Positions 23,142 through 30,953 of a DNA stretch of 64,000 nt are shown here, piece after piece. The first letter of the stretch is position 1, and each line of letters opens with the position of its first letter. This stretch comes from a virus. The notes beneath the pieces were generated by a model, which did no database searches, was not told the DNA's origin, and worked only from the letters and a program-made list of their open reading frames with translations. The translations under genes and the position numbers were made by a program. The stretch lies in the IMG/VR virus record IMGVR_UViG_3300020165_000007, positions 186,001 to 250,000 of that record, one strand, 5' to 3'.

Positions 23142-23549
23142 TTATTCAATATTCTCATATTGTTCACAATATTTGTACTTACCGTTATTACTTCTAACCC
23201 TTATTTTAATATAATAATCGCGGTTTTCTTTTGTTTCCCCAATTAATTTTAATACTCCATTTGGTATTATATGTGCCTCCCACCACCCTGGGTCTATGTT
23301 ATAATAAAACCATAAATCATCACAACTAATATACTCTTTATCAGTGTTTAAATACATAGTAATATCTAATAATTTACTCATGTCAGGTGATGACCACCTA
23401 TCTTTAGTCTCTGTACTTTTCGATATTTCTTTCAATTCCACATTAAACCTATCAATATCAGAATCTCCTTCTTTATTTTTACCTAAGTAATTTAAATACG
23501 TTGGTGTATTTAATATTTTTTCAACTAATTGAGCTTTTTCTACCTCCAT
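23142..23549 (-). CDS. hypothetical protein
   Basis: 135 residues from the ATG at 23549 (MEVEKAQLVEKIL). A longer frame up to 23657 would read through a terminator and is not believed. Several Trp-rich segments (WFYYNIDPGWWEAHIIP) suggest a compact beta-rich domain. No function recognised. Confidence 0.65.
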   Translation of the reverse strand: MEVEKAQLVEKILNTPTYLNYLGKNKEGDSDIDRFNVELKEISKSTETKDRWSSPDMSKLLDITMYLNTDKEYISCDDLWFYYNIDPGWWEAHIIPNGVLKLIGETKENRDYYIKIRVRSNNGKYKYCEQYENIE

Positions 23550-23592
23550 AATAATAAATATAACATGTTGATAAATATAAGTTAAATAAAAA

Positions 23593-23616
23593 AGGTGGAG
23601 AGTTTCCTCCCCACCT
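23593..23616 (-). terminator. rho-independent terminator
   Basis: Ten-base stem with a GAAA loop on the minus strand, followed by six T residues. It ends the transcript of the gene at 23665-23928. Confidence 0.8.
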
Positions 23617-23664
23617 GTAAGGCCGACTTGGATGTCGAACTCCACCACTCGTTTCACAACGAGA
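23617..23664 (-). other. structured 3' untranslated segment
   Basis: Between the stop at 23665 and the terminator lies a second hairpin, CTCGTT-GTGA-AACGAG (23648-23663, a GNRA-type loop), then GGAGTTCGACATCC. Short pieces (TTGTGAAAC, TCGTGG, GTCGGCC) resemble parts of the large RNA at 27180-28061. It may be a small processed RNA. Confidence 0.4.
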
Positions 23665-23928
23665 TTAACTAACCCCCTCTTTCATTTTAGTAACTGCGTA
23701 CTGTCCGAGAGTCATGGAAGATGTGTTTCCTACAATCACACATTCCTTTAGAATATCATAAGGGATGTGAATAAGATTGTCAACCCCGTTGAACATAGAA
23801 AGTGGATTTTTCAGAGCCAAAGCTGAGTGAACCGCATTAAGATAGATTTTGTGTTGGTTTTGTTCGTTATCAAACTCTTGATTCAACAACTGTCCAAACT
23901 GTGGGTGAATAATGACTACGTTTTTCAT
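23665..23928 (-). CDS. hypothetical protein
   Basis: 87 residues (starts MKNVVIIHPQFG), alpha/beta in look, with no recognised motif. A host-type TATATTTG lies four bases before its ATG, so the message is nearly leaderless and probably early. Confidence 0.65.
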   Translation of the reverse strand: MKNVVIIHPQFGQLLNQEFDNEQNQHKIYLNAVHSALALKNPLSMFNGVDNLIHIPYDILKECVIVGNTSSMTLGQYAVTKMKEGVS

Positions 23929-23932
23929 ATCA

Positions 23933-23940
23933 CAAATATA
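23933..23940 (-). promoter_or_regulatory. host-type promoter element TAnnTTTG
   Basis: TATATTTG on the minus strand, four bases before the ATG at 23928. Confidence 0.5.
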
Positions 23941-23946
23941 AGAAAA

Positions 23947-24201
23947 TTAATTCATACAAACAAGTAATTCGTCCCTAATATCTGTTAATTCTTCGATAGT
24001 ACAGTCTTCAAACAAATATTCATATTCTTCAGGTACCTCATCCACAAACAACTCATGTATTGGGTTATGTTTGATGTAATTGTTTAGGTGATGTAGAAAA
24101 AATGTATTGTCTTTTAAGTCACATTCGATTGATTGCCACCTCATAGGTTCGTTATGAATCATATTATCAAATAGGTTGAATGAGATTTCGTTATTTTCCA
24201 T
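23947..24201 (-). CDS. acidic hypothetical protein
   Basis: 84 residues, acidic, rich in Asn, Glu and His, ending in a helix with Cys near the end. It has a host-type promoter element right before its ATG, as does its downstream neighbour. No family recognised. Confidence 0.65.
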   Translation of the reverse strand: MENNEISFNLFDNMIHNEPMRWQSIECDLKDNTFFLHHLNNYIKHNPIHELFVDEVPEEYEYLFEDCTIEELTDIRDELLVCMN

Positions 24202-24205
24202 ATGT

Positions 24206-24213
24206 CAAATATA
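24206..24213 (-). promoter_or_regulatory. host-type promoter element TAnnTTTG
   Basis: TATATTTG on the minus strand, four bases before the ATG at 24201. Confidence 0.5.
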
Positions 24214-24257
24214 TACATTTATTACGATGTATCCTATTTTTTTAAAAAAAAAGTTAC

Positions 24258-25190
24258 ATGAGAATTATAGTTACAGGAGGATTAGGTTTTATAGGTTCTA
24301 ATTTTGTTAATCTATTGAATGAGAGATTACCAAAAATCGAAGTAGTAATTTTAGATAAGATGACCTACGCAGCAGACCCAAATAGTATTATTAAGAATAA
24401 TAAATTAATTAAAAAAGATATTTGTGATGTCACACCTGAAGATTTAGGTGTATATGATTATATTGTTCATTTTGCCGCTGAAAGTCATGTAGATAATTCA
24501 ATATCAGATGGTAGACCTTTTATGAACACGAACATTATTGGAACATTTAACTTAGTTGAATGTGCAAAACAAAATAAATCTTTGAAAAAGTTTATTCACA
24601 TATCCACTGATGAGGTATACGGTGATATGGCAGATTCTGAATGGTTAAGTTCGAATGAGGACCACAACTTATCCCCAAGTTCTTATTACTCATCATCTAA
24701 AGCATCTTCAGACATGATTGTGTTGTCGTCTCACAGAACATTTGGTTTACCTTACCTTTTGACAAGAACTTGTAACAACTATGGTGAAAACCAAAATAAA
24801 GAGAAGTTTTTACCTAAAATTTTTGATTCTATAATTAACGAAAAAACAGTTCCTGTTTACGGTGATGGAAAACAGATTAGAGAGTGGATGTATGTTAAAG
24901 ATAATGTTGAAGTAATCTTTGACTTGATGATGGATGATAAAGTCGTAAATGAAGTATACAATATTGGTACTGACAATACTTTCTATAATTTAGAATTAGT
25001 TAAAAAGATATCTGAAATTATCGGTAAAGACGTAACATTTGAATTTGTTACTGACCGTTTAGGTCACGATAGAAAATACAATTTAGATTGTACGAAACTT
25101 AAAGAATACTACAAGTCAAAGGGTAAAGAGTACCAACCAAAAGATATTATTGATTGGATGAATCAGTTCCTCCTTGAAGAAGTGGTATAA
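24258..25190 (+). CDS. rmlB: dTDP-glucose 4,6-dehydratase-like enzyme
   Basis: 310 residues of the extended short-chain dehydrogenase type. GGLGFIGSN near the N-terminus binds NAD; HFAAESHVDNSI, STDEVYGD and SSYYSSSKASSD (active-site YxxxK) follow, then RTCNNYGENQ and YNIGTDN. These fit RmlB, which makes dTDP-4-keto-6-deoxyglucose. The gene stands alone on the plus strand, without RmlA, C or D. It could alter host surface sugars or glycosylate a virion protein; close relatives with other sugar nucleotides cannot be excluded. Confidence 0.85.
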   Translation: MRIIVTGGLGFIGSNFVNLLNERLPKIEVVILDKMTYAADPNSIIKNNKLIKKDICDVTPEDLGVYDYIVHFAAESHVDNSISDGRPFMNTNIIGTFNLVECAKQNKSLKKFIHISTDEVYGDMADSEWLSSNEDHNLSPSSYYSSSKASSDMIVLSSHRTFGLPYLLTRTCNNYGENQNKEKFLPKIFDSIINEKTVPVYGDGKQIREWMYVKDNVEVIFDLMMDDKVVNEVYNIGTDNTFYNLELVKKISEIIGKDVTFEFVTDRLGHDRKYNLDCTKLKEYYKSKGKEYQPKDIIDWMNQFLLEEVV

Positions 25191-25527
25191 GTATATTTAA
25201 GTACTTCTTTTCTTCTGTTCTATTCAATACATAGGACATGTCAAAGTCTATACCTAGTCTTTCTTTTATACTGTTTTCTAAGTACTCCTGCATTTCAGGT
25301 GATTGTTCATAACCATAAAGAATAAGATTAGAAACTGATGGGAGTACTTTTAAATCAATAAAATCCAGTATATTTCTAACAATTATAAAGTAAGGTTTAC
25401 CATTCTTATGTAATACCGCAGTATCGTAGAGAAAACCTGGTAGGGTTCTATCTTCTAACTCTTGAAATTTGAGTCCATCGACAATATTGTCTATTTGTTT
25501 CTTTAATACATCAGGTAGAGTACTCAT
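25147..25527 (-). CDS. hypothetical protein
   Basis: 126 residues, alpha/beta in appearance (KPYFIIVRNILDFIDL) with a Leu/Pro-rich centre. Its end overlaps the end of the dehydratase gene by 44 bases on the other strand; its start overlaps the stop of the upstream tagged gene. No known domain. Confidence 0.6.
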   Translation of the reverse strand: MSTLPDVLKKQIDNIVDGLKFQELEDRTLPGFLYDTAVLHKNGKPYFIIVRNILDFIDLKVLPSVSNLILYGYEQSPEMQEYLENSIKERLGIDFDMSYVLNRTEEKKYLNILIPLLQGGTDSSNQ

Positions 25528-26438
25528 TTTTTTAATTTTTTTAAGTTAATAGGTACTACATTTCCTTTATCTAAATACATTAATATATCCACTGATTTAT
25601 AACTACCATTCAAATATCTTTTAATGAAATCTTCTTTTTGACCTACACCAGTTTTTACCTGTACAGTATATAGTTTTCCTTTAAATTCTACTATTAAGTC
25701 GATACCTAATTTCATATCTATAAAATCACCATCCCCGCCTTGTCTTACAACTGTACCTCCCCACTTATCACTTTCAATCCACTTTACCGCTTTATTTTCA
25801 GTCGCTAAACCTATTCTATCCGTAACCCCTAATTTTTTATCTGCTATATCTATTAAGTTATGCCCATCAAACATATTACCAAACTCATCTTGGATATCAT
25901 TTTTATATTTTTTTAAGATGTCTTTTAATCGGGTCGGGTTATTTTCCTCAGAAATTTGTTGTAAGATATCATTTCTACCTTGTTCAAATAAAATGTCAGT
26001 AACCAACTCAGAAAGTAAGGTATAATTTGTGTTTATCTTATTTGAGTGGTGCCACCTTCCGTTAACTTCAACTCTTTTAAAATTTTCTAACTCTTCTAAG
26101 AGTTTATTGTAATACCAAGAATTTATTTTATTAGCATTTTTTAACTTAAGTAACCATTCTTTTGAGTTTTCCTTTTCCTCGTTACTCATAGGTGATTTTA
26201 TTTCATCCTGAATGTCGTTAACCAATTTTTTAAGACCTAATCCATTATCACTATGTAAAAATGCTCTTAAATTATTAATTTTTTTTCGTATCTCTGACTT
26301 ATTAAAACTCACGGGCTCGTTATTGGGTATACCGTCCATATTTGGTATACCGTCATAGTTGTCCCCCCGCGGGTGCATTGGGTCATTGGGTCCGATAAGG
26401 TCTTGTTCTCTTAATATTTTACGTATAAGTTCTTTCAT
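25524..26438 (-). CDS. tagged PD-(D/E)XK-nuclease-like protein
   Basis: 304 residues. The N-terminus (MKELIRKILREQDLIG) is the same tag as the neighbour at 26477. A short repeat GIPNMDGIPN follows, then helical sequence. Near the end, KAVKWIESDKWGG leads to GIDLIVEFKGKLYTVQVKT, an Asp plus Q/E-x-Lys arrangement typical of PD-(D/E)XK nucleases and Holliday-junction resolvase-like folds. I infer a nuclease carried in the head and delivered with the DNA. The catalytic acid set is not fully certain. Confidence 0.7.
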   Translation of the reverse strand: MKELIRKILREQDLIGPNDPMHPRGDNYDGIPNMDGIPNNEPVSFNKSEIRKKINNLRAFLHSDNGLGLKKLVNDIQDEIKSPMSNEEKENSKEWLLKLKNANKINSWYYNKLLEELENFKRVEVNGRWHHSNKINTNYTLLSELVTDILFEQGRNDILQQISEENNPTRLKDILKKYKNDIQDEFGNMFDGHNLIDIADKKLGVTDRIGLATENKAVKWIESDKWGGTVVRQGGDGDFIDMKLGIDLIVEFKGKLYTVQVKTGVGQKEDFIKRYLNGSYKSVDILMYLDKGNVVPINLKKLKK

Positions 26439-26476
26439 ACTTCAGGTAATTTCATGTTATTGTTTTTATCTATTAC

Positions 26477-27148
26477 TTATGACCCATATAATCTCCATGC
26501 ATTTCTATAGTTGTGGTCCATACCAGTCATATACAATCCGTACTTATCGATTATATCTAAAAAAGATTCTTTTGCTGCCATCCCTATTTCAGTAGTTACT
26601 TCATACAAATCATCTTGATGAATATCGTGGTCAATCATAAATAGTTCGTCAAAGTCCCATCTAGTATCATCATCTCTATCTAAAAATTGTACTGAACCGT
26701 TAGTTATGCGGACCTTCATACCTAATTCAGTACCATATGGATTTTCATCAGGGTTACCTTCCGTCCTACTGATAATCCCAATAGATAAAGGTGTCACATC
26801 CATTTCATATCCTCCTGAAGATATATGTCTTTTTTTACCTATACCTATTTCTTTTTTGGCTAATTCAAGTGCTTTATCATATCCACCATAGAATTTTATT
26901 TTCAGTTTGTCAATCTCCTCTTCGTATTCTAAACAATTTATACCAATATATCTACAGGGTGTTAGTTCTGTACCATTTTTACTCCAATAGTCAAATAAGA
27001 ATTCTTCTACTTGAGGACTTAGTTCCTTTTTTTTAGGTGCTCCTTGCCAACCTTCACTCATTTCATACTCATCACTTTTAGGTGAAGCGTCAGTAACATG
27101 TGAATACTCTAAGTCTTCTCTCAATATTTTACGTATAAGTTCTTTCAT
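26477..27148 (-). CDS. tagged hypothetical protein
   Basis: 223 residues, starting MKELIRKILREDLEYS, twelve residues of which match the next gene's tag almost exactly. The body is acidic with PCRYIGINCLEYEEEI and an RDDDTRWDFDELF stretch; no known domain. A TATTTAT box lies nine bases before the ATG. It is directly behind the large structured RNA gene, on the same strand. Confidence 0.75.
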   Translation of the reverse strand: MKELIRKILREDLEYSHVTDASPKSDEYEMSEGWQGAPKKKELSPQVEEFLFDYWSKNGTELTPCRYIGINCLEYEEEIDKLKIKFYGGYDKALELAKKEIGIGKKRHISSGGYEMDVTPLSIGIISRTEGNPDENPYGTELGMKVRITNGSVQFLDRDDDTRWDFDELFMIDHDIHQDDLYEVTTEIGMAAKESFLDIIDKYGLYMTGMDHNYRNAWRLYGS

Positions 27149-27157
27149 AGTATGTTA

Positions 27158-27164
27158 ATAAATA
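27158..27164 (-). promoter_or_regulatory. putative phage promoter box TATTTAT
   Basis: Sense-strand TATTTAT, nine bases before the ATG at 27148 and just behind the RNA gene's terminator. Confidence 0.4.
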
Positions 27165-27179
27165 TCGTTAAAGTAAAAA

Positions 27180-27205
27180 AACCTCAGTCGACTAAGACTG
27201 AGGTT
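27180..27205 (-). terminator. rho-independent terminator of the large RNA
   Basis: A perfect ten-base stem (AACCTCAGTC with its complement) and a six-base loop, followed by seven T residues on the minus strand. Confidence 0.85.
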
Positions 27206-28061
27206 TTTAATGTTATATATATTGGGGTAGGGAATTAAAGGACGCTGAGATTACACGTTTGAATGACTCGTCTTTTGTGGGATTATTATTACTTTTTCCC
27301 CACTTATCCACCCCATTGACAGGGGTATCGAATCAGTGTCGGTTACTATCGGTAACCACTCGTATCGTTGATAACTACTCAACCGTTACTAAAATCTCTT
27401 AAGACTTGCGGTCTCATAAAGGGTCGGCCAACCCACGAGTTGTTTCACAATCGACATCCTTAGACTTGCGGTCTGAAGGAAAACTTCGTTGACAAAGGTC
27501 CGAAGTATTAGACACCTTTCGTCATCAACGCTCGAAGACTCTTGCTTTTCTAATTGATTTTAGATAAACAACATGGATTTATGAAAGATGCGCTTCGAGA
27601 GAAGTTCTATACCTTTGGAGTACAGAATGCTTCACACCTCTCTGTAAGTCTGTCAACTTACGGTAAGTTAGGACCACGTCGACTTGTCGTCTCGGAGACC
27701 CCTCATACTGGTACTCAGCCCTACAACACCTGACAGGGTGTGTCGAACCGTCACCTGTAGCTTTTCCTATTGATATCACTATCTCAACTCTGATATTCCA
27801 CGGACTCAGAGTGGTTTCATCCCTTTAGCAGTTGCCCTTAGGGTTTTGACCGTAGCCACTTTGTTTAGTTGTCAGAGTAAACTCTGCGGATATCTGAGAG
27901 TTGCTCAACACTCTTCAATCCCTTTAGTCCTGTTACCAGGGTTATCTAACGACGCTAAACCGCCGATGACTAATAACTCACTGTGATTTTAAAAAAAGGG
28001 GGTTAATCTTTTTTGATATAAACTCGATTCAGTGAGTGTTCGTCATTATTATTTCAAAGAA
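27180..28061 (-). ncRNA. very large structured non-coding RNA (GOLLD/ROOL-like class)
   Basis: About 880 nt without a believable gene but with dense complementarity on the minus strand: CCTG-GTAA-CAGG (GNRA loop), CAGAG-TTTA-CTCTG, GGTTAC-CGATA-GTAACC, ACCCC-TGTCAAT-GGGGT, a long GTTGATGACGAAAGG/CCTTTGTCAAC helix, and two copies of an AGAC-CGCAA-GTCT hairpin. A GGTTCGA element resembles a tRNA T-loop. CTCACTG near 28030 can pair with CAGTGAG near 27980. It has a host-type promoter (28068-28075) and a strong terminator. Base composition is far less A+T-rich than the genes. The size and phage context fit GOLLD best, ROOL less well; a new class is possible. Confidence 0.85.
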
Positions 28062-28067
28062 CTTCTA

Positions 28068-28075
28068 CAAAGATA
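28068..28075 (-). promoter_or_regulatory. host-type promoter of the large RNA
   Basis: TATCTTTG on the minus strand with an upstream TTG 21 bases away, close to the Bacteroidota -33/-7 consensus. It would start the RNA near 28061. A second TATATTTG (28162-28169) and a TATTTAT box (28131-28137) lie further upstream. Confidence 0.65.
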
Positions 28076-28130
28076 AGAAACTTTTTTCTTAATCTCCAAT
28101 TTTTTTTTACTTTTTTTTAAAAGGTAATAT

Positions 28131-28137
28131 ATAAATA
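28131..28137 (-). promoter_or_regulatory. putative phage promoter box TATTTAT
   Basis: Sense-strand TATTTAT about 55 bases upstream of the RNA's main promoter; it could add late transcription of the same RNA. Confidence 0.3.
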
Positions 28138-28161
28138 TACTGTTTTGTCTAAAAGGTTGTA

Positions 28162-28169
28162 CAAATATA
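28162..28169 (-). promoter_or_regulatory. host-type promoter element TAnnTTTG
   Basis: TATATTTG on the minus strand, upstream of the large RNA and behind the gene ending at 28206. Confidence 0.45.
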
Positions 28170-28205
28170 TAAAAAATCTTTCATATATCAATCAAAAACA
28201 CCATA

Positions 28206-28418
28206 TTATTTAGAATACTGTTTATAATTACTATTTAATGTATCTAAATTACCCTCAGCAGTAGCAAGTTTTTCTATTAATTTATCCATTTCTTCAATAA
28301 TACCTGGATGTTCTCCAATACCCGTGGGATTGTTAAAGTAAATTTCTAATGTAGCTAAACACTCTAACTTGTCAGCCTCATACTTAGACTTTAATGCTTT
28401 GTAAATATAGTTTTTCAT
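28206..28418 (-). CDS. small helical phage-type protein
   Basis: 70 residues. YIYKALKSKYEADKLECLATLEIYFNNPTGIGEHP is a pattern I associate with a widespread small family in marine T4-like phages, from memory; the C-terminus is a coiled helix. ATGA-coupled to the NUDIX gene. Function unknown. Confidence 0.7.
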   Translation of the reverse strand: MKNYIYKALKSKYEADKLECLATLEIYFNNPTGIGEHPGIIEEMDKLIEKLATAEGNLDTLNSNYKQYSK

Positions 28419-28822
28419 TTTAAAATTATGTTTAATAGTTTATTAAGTTGTTTCGTCATTGGTTCCGGTAATTCGTCTTTACCGAAGTATCCACATTCAC
28501 TGTGTTCATCACCATCTATAGCGTTATCCAAGTCAGGATATATAGGTTCTTCTGTATCTAAAAGATGACAATACATCACTCCCTTTAAAATTTCTCCGTC
28601 TCTTGTGTACCTTTTTATTGCACCAATAAATTCGACATTACCGTAGATAGGTAAATCTGTTTCTTCAATAAATTCCCTAACCGCAGCTTCTCTCGGTGTC
28701 TCTCCTTGCTCCATTTTCCCGCCAGGACAAGACCAAAAACCTGGTAATGTTCCTTCATTGTTTCTTTTACATAGTAAAACTTTATTTTCATGTCTCACTA
28801 TTATTCCAGCATATTTCTTCAT
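28415..28822 (-). CDS. NUDIX hydrolase
   Basis: 135 residues with a complete NUDIX box: GGKMEQGETPREAAVREFIEET (Gx5Ex7REUxEExGU). The enzyme cleaves a nucleoside diphosphate linked to another group; the family covers MutT, ADP-ribose and mRNA-cap substrates. YAGIIVRHENKVLLCKR upstream and FWSCPGG fit small MutT-like members. In a phage it may clean the nucleotide pool or act on NAD-type compounds. The substrate cannot be told. Confidence 0.92.
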   Translation of the reverse strand: MKKYAGIIVRHENKVLLCKRNNEGTLPGFWSCPGGKMEQGETPREAAVREFIEETDLPIYGNVEFIGAIKRYTRDGEILKGVMYCHLLDTEEPIYPDLDNAIDGDEHSECGYFGKDELPEPMTKQLNKLLNIILK

Positions 28823-28828
28823 GTATAA

Positions 28829-28835
28829 TATTTAT
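28829..28835 (+). promoter_or_regulatory. putative phage promoter box TATTTAT
   Basis: TATTTAT four bases before the preferred ATG at 28840. Confidence 0.4.
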
Positions 28836-28839
28836 GTAT

Positions 28840-29196
28840 ATGAAGGTAATGATAAATAATAACATTTTTAAAGTCAAATTATGTACGAGACAAAAATCGA
28901 TAGAGGAGGGAATGCAAAATAAAAACTTTAACGAATCTTTTAATGGAATGTTATTTATGATGCCAAAAACTACCGAACAAAGTTTTTGGACGTATAACTG
29001 TATTATTCCTTTAGATATATTAATGATTAATAGAGGCGAAATAAATGAGGTACATCATAACTGCAAACCTTGTCACAAACAATCACAATGTGATTCATAT
29101 AAAGGTTACGGTGGTGAAGTATTAGAATTACCTGGAGGTACTTGTAAAAGTTTAGACATTAAAAAAGGAGACTCAGTCTCCTTTTCTTTAGTTTGA
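28840..29196 (+). CDS. DUF192-like protein
   Basis: 118 residues from the ATG at 28840; this start fits the promoter-box spacing. NGMLFMMPKTTEQSFWTYNCIIPLDILMIN matches the core of DUF192 (family FWM.N..IPLDI.F). An inserted CKPCHKQSQC segment adds four cysteines that could bind metal, which I do not recall in ordinary members. DUF192 proteins are often exported or haloarchaeal and of unknown function. The terminator hairpin encodes the end. Confidence 0.8.
   Translation: MKVMINNNIFKVKLCTRQKSIEEGMQNKNFNESFNGMLFMMPKTTEQSFWTYNCIIPLDILMINRGEINEVHHNCKPCHKQSQCDSYKGYGGEVLELPGGTCKSLDIKKGDSVSFSLV
29163..29185. terminator. terminator overlapping a gene end
   Basis: AAAAGGAGA pairs with TCTCCTTTT; both flanking genes end here, and the hairpin encodes the last residues of the DUF192-like protein. 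Confidence 0.65.
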
Positions 29197-30603
29197 TTTA
29201 CTTTCGTTAATCTTTTCTTTTAGAACTTCAACGAATCTTCGTTGAATCATCTTTACAAACTTAACGTATGGAGTGTCTCCCTCTTTTTTACCATACTTCT
29301 TCTTACCTGAAGGAGGTCTCTTACTTCTACCAAAATAATTTAGTGCTGAAATATTTGTAATACATTTATGTCCTCCTGAATTTGCTTGAATCATCTCCCA
29401 AGCAGGAACACCTAACTTATCAAGTATTGCCCATTCACCATCCGTTAAATCATTATATGGTTTGTTCATTATTGTCTTTAATCTATCCATATACTCTTCA
29501 CCACCGTCTATAGACCTAACTTTATCTCCATAAAACGCTTCTAAATCGGCGTTAGTAAACCCTACAGACTCTTGGTCAAAACTTTTACCTGATTCTGATA
29601 TCCACTTAATAGTTGATAATGGTATTATTTTATCTCTGAGTTGTGGTTCCCATTTCGCTAAGACTTCTTGAGCAATCTCACCTAAGTTTACACCTTTAAG
29701 TTCTCTCTCACCCTTAAATGGATTACAACTTGCCTGAACTAATCCCATGGGCCAAGCGATAACTAAAAAATCTGCGTCAGGATTGTTTTTAAATGGTGTA
29801 TATCTATCATATGAACCCGGTTTAAACATAGAACCTCCACCATATTGAACGATTATTCCGTCATCTACTTTTACTTTATCACTACTATCTTGTTTTTTCA
29901 CATAACCTTGTTGATTTAAAACCATTTCCTCAGGTGATGCATATCCTTCTTCTTGTGCAATTCTATTAATATTTTGAAATATATTTAATAGTGATGGTGA
30001 TGAAGACATAACTAATTTTTCTAAGAACTTAGGTTTGTTTTTATAAGCCAGTAGTAGTTTATTCGTGGCCAACCCTAAAGCCATTTTATTTTTTTGTAAT
30101 GATTTATCCTTTTGTAATTTAAATATAAAGTTCATTATATCTTGAGGTTCAAGACCAAATCTAGCGAAATCTGCCGAATCAACTGTTGATATTAGTGTAA
30201 TATCATCTGATGGGAATATGTCTGATGGTGACATAATATCAGAAAGTGTTGCCACATTTGAACGAGATGACCTAAAGGATGTTGAAGTATCTCCCTCAAC
30301 ACCCGTCTGACTATCGTGGTGGTCTGTATGAACCACAAACATAGGTTTACCATGTGCAAAATCTACAAGAACTGGCATTGTGTCTCCTTGAGCGTCCTGT
30401 TTTTTGACTGCAAACTCTTTATCTCCGTATTGAATTATCTCAGAGTCTACTACTTCTATTCCGTTATTTTCCAAATAGTTTTTCATCGCTAAGGCGGTAG
30501 TTACACCGTCTAAGTCTTGGTGGAAATATATCTTAGCCTTCTTGTACCTATCTGCAAGTGCCTTAATATTTCTTAATCCTGTCTCGTTTAATATTTTTTT
30601 CAT
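29188..30603 (-). CDS. DHH-family phosphoesterase
   Basis: 471 residues. HQDLDGVTTAL (DxDG metal site) and HTDHHDSQTG (DHH motif) are in the first 120 residues, followed by an STVDSADFARFG segment that supplies another Asp. A SGGHKCITNIS motif near residue 420 fits the GGGH nucleotide-binding site of DHHA1 domains. RecJ nucleases and nano-RNases belong here. The N-terminus MKKILNETGLRN ends in a possible cut site (LNE/T), so it may carry a short tag. Substrate unknown. Confidence 0.85.
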   Translation of the reverse strand: MKKILNETGLRNIKALADRYKKAKIYFHQDLDGVTTALAMKNYLENNGIEVVDSEIIQYGDKEFAVKKQDAQGDTMPVLVDFAHGKPMFVVHTDHHDSQTGVEGDTSTSFRSSRSNVATLSDIMSPSDIFPSDDITLISTVDSADFARFGLEPQDIMNFIFKLQKDKSLQKNKMALGLATNKLLLAYKNKPKFLEKLVMSSSPSLLNIFQNINRIAQEEGYASPEEMVLNQQGYVKKQDSSDKVKVDDGIIVQYGGGSMFKPGSYDRYTPFKNNPDADFLVIAWPMGLVQASCNPFKGERELKGVNLGEIAQEVLAKWEPQLRDKIIPLSTIKWISESGKSFDQESVGFTNADLEAFYGDKVRSIDGGEEYMDRLKTIMNKPYNDLTDGEWAILDKLGVPAWEMIQANSGGHKCITNISALNYFGRSKRPPSGKKKYGKKEGDTPYVKFVKMIQRRFVEVLKEKINESKSN

Positions 30604-30917
30604 TACGCTCCTATACTTCCAATGTTTAAGTCACCATCCAAAGCGAATGATGCCACTTTTAAATCAGGGTTCTCTTCAACTCTAAACCTATACTGAGTTC
30701 CGTATCCACCATGACAAACTTCACTTAATTTATCACCTCCCAACTCTATTAACCAATTTAGTTTGTTTTTATCTTTTACGACTTCTTCAATACCTTCTAC
30801 TTGATTTATTGGTATACATTTACCTTCTTGCTCATTCAAATATTGTCTTTTTGTTGCTGACTCGTGAAGGTTTAATATTCTATCTTTTTCCGAGTTATCA
30901 ATTCTGAATTGTCTCAT
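30603..30917 (-). CDS. tagged hypothetical protein
   Basis: 104 residues. MRQFRIDNSEKDRILNLHES, then YLNEQEG at about residue 29, is a variant of the SEEEK...NEQ tag. The remaining 70 residues include CHGGYGTQYRFRVEENP, a compact beta-like piece. A TATTTAT box lies 16 bases before the ATG. It shares a base with the DHH gene start, so the two are co-transcribed. Confidence 0.75.
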   Translation of the reverse strand: MRQFRIDNSEKDRILNLHESATKRQYLNEQEGKCIPINQVEGIEEVVKDKNKLNWLIELGGDKLSEVCHGGYGTQYRFRVEENPDLKVASFALDGDLNIGSIGA

Positions 30918-30933
30918 AGTAACTTATTTTAAT

Positions 30934-30940
30934 ATAAATA
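30934..30940 (-). promoter_or_regulatory. putative phage promoter box TATTTAT
   Basis: Sense-strand TATTTAT, 16 bases before the ATG at 30917. Confidence 0.45.
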
Positions 30941-30953
30941 TCACGTATAACAA

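Noticed and set aside
23550-23657. A 36-residue N-terminal extension of the gene ending at 23142
   Set aside because: The extension would translate a terminator hairpin; the ATG at 23549 gives a natural start.
27579-27779. A 66-codon open frame on the minus strand inside the large RNA
   Set aside because: It lies within dense RNA hairpins, has composition unlike the genes around it, and resembles the spurious proteins often called inside structured RNAs.
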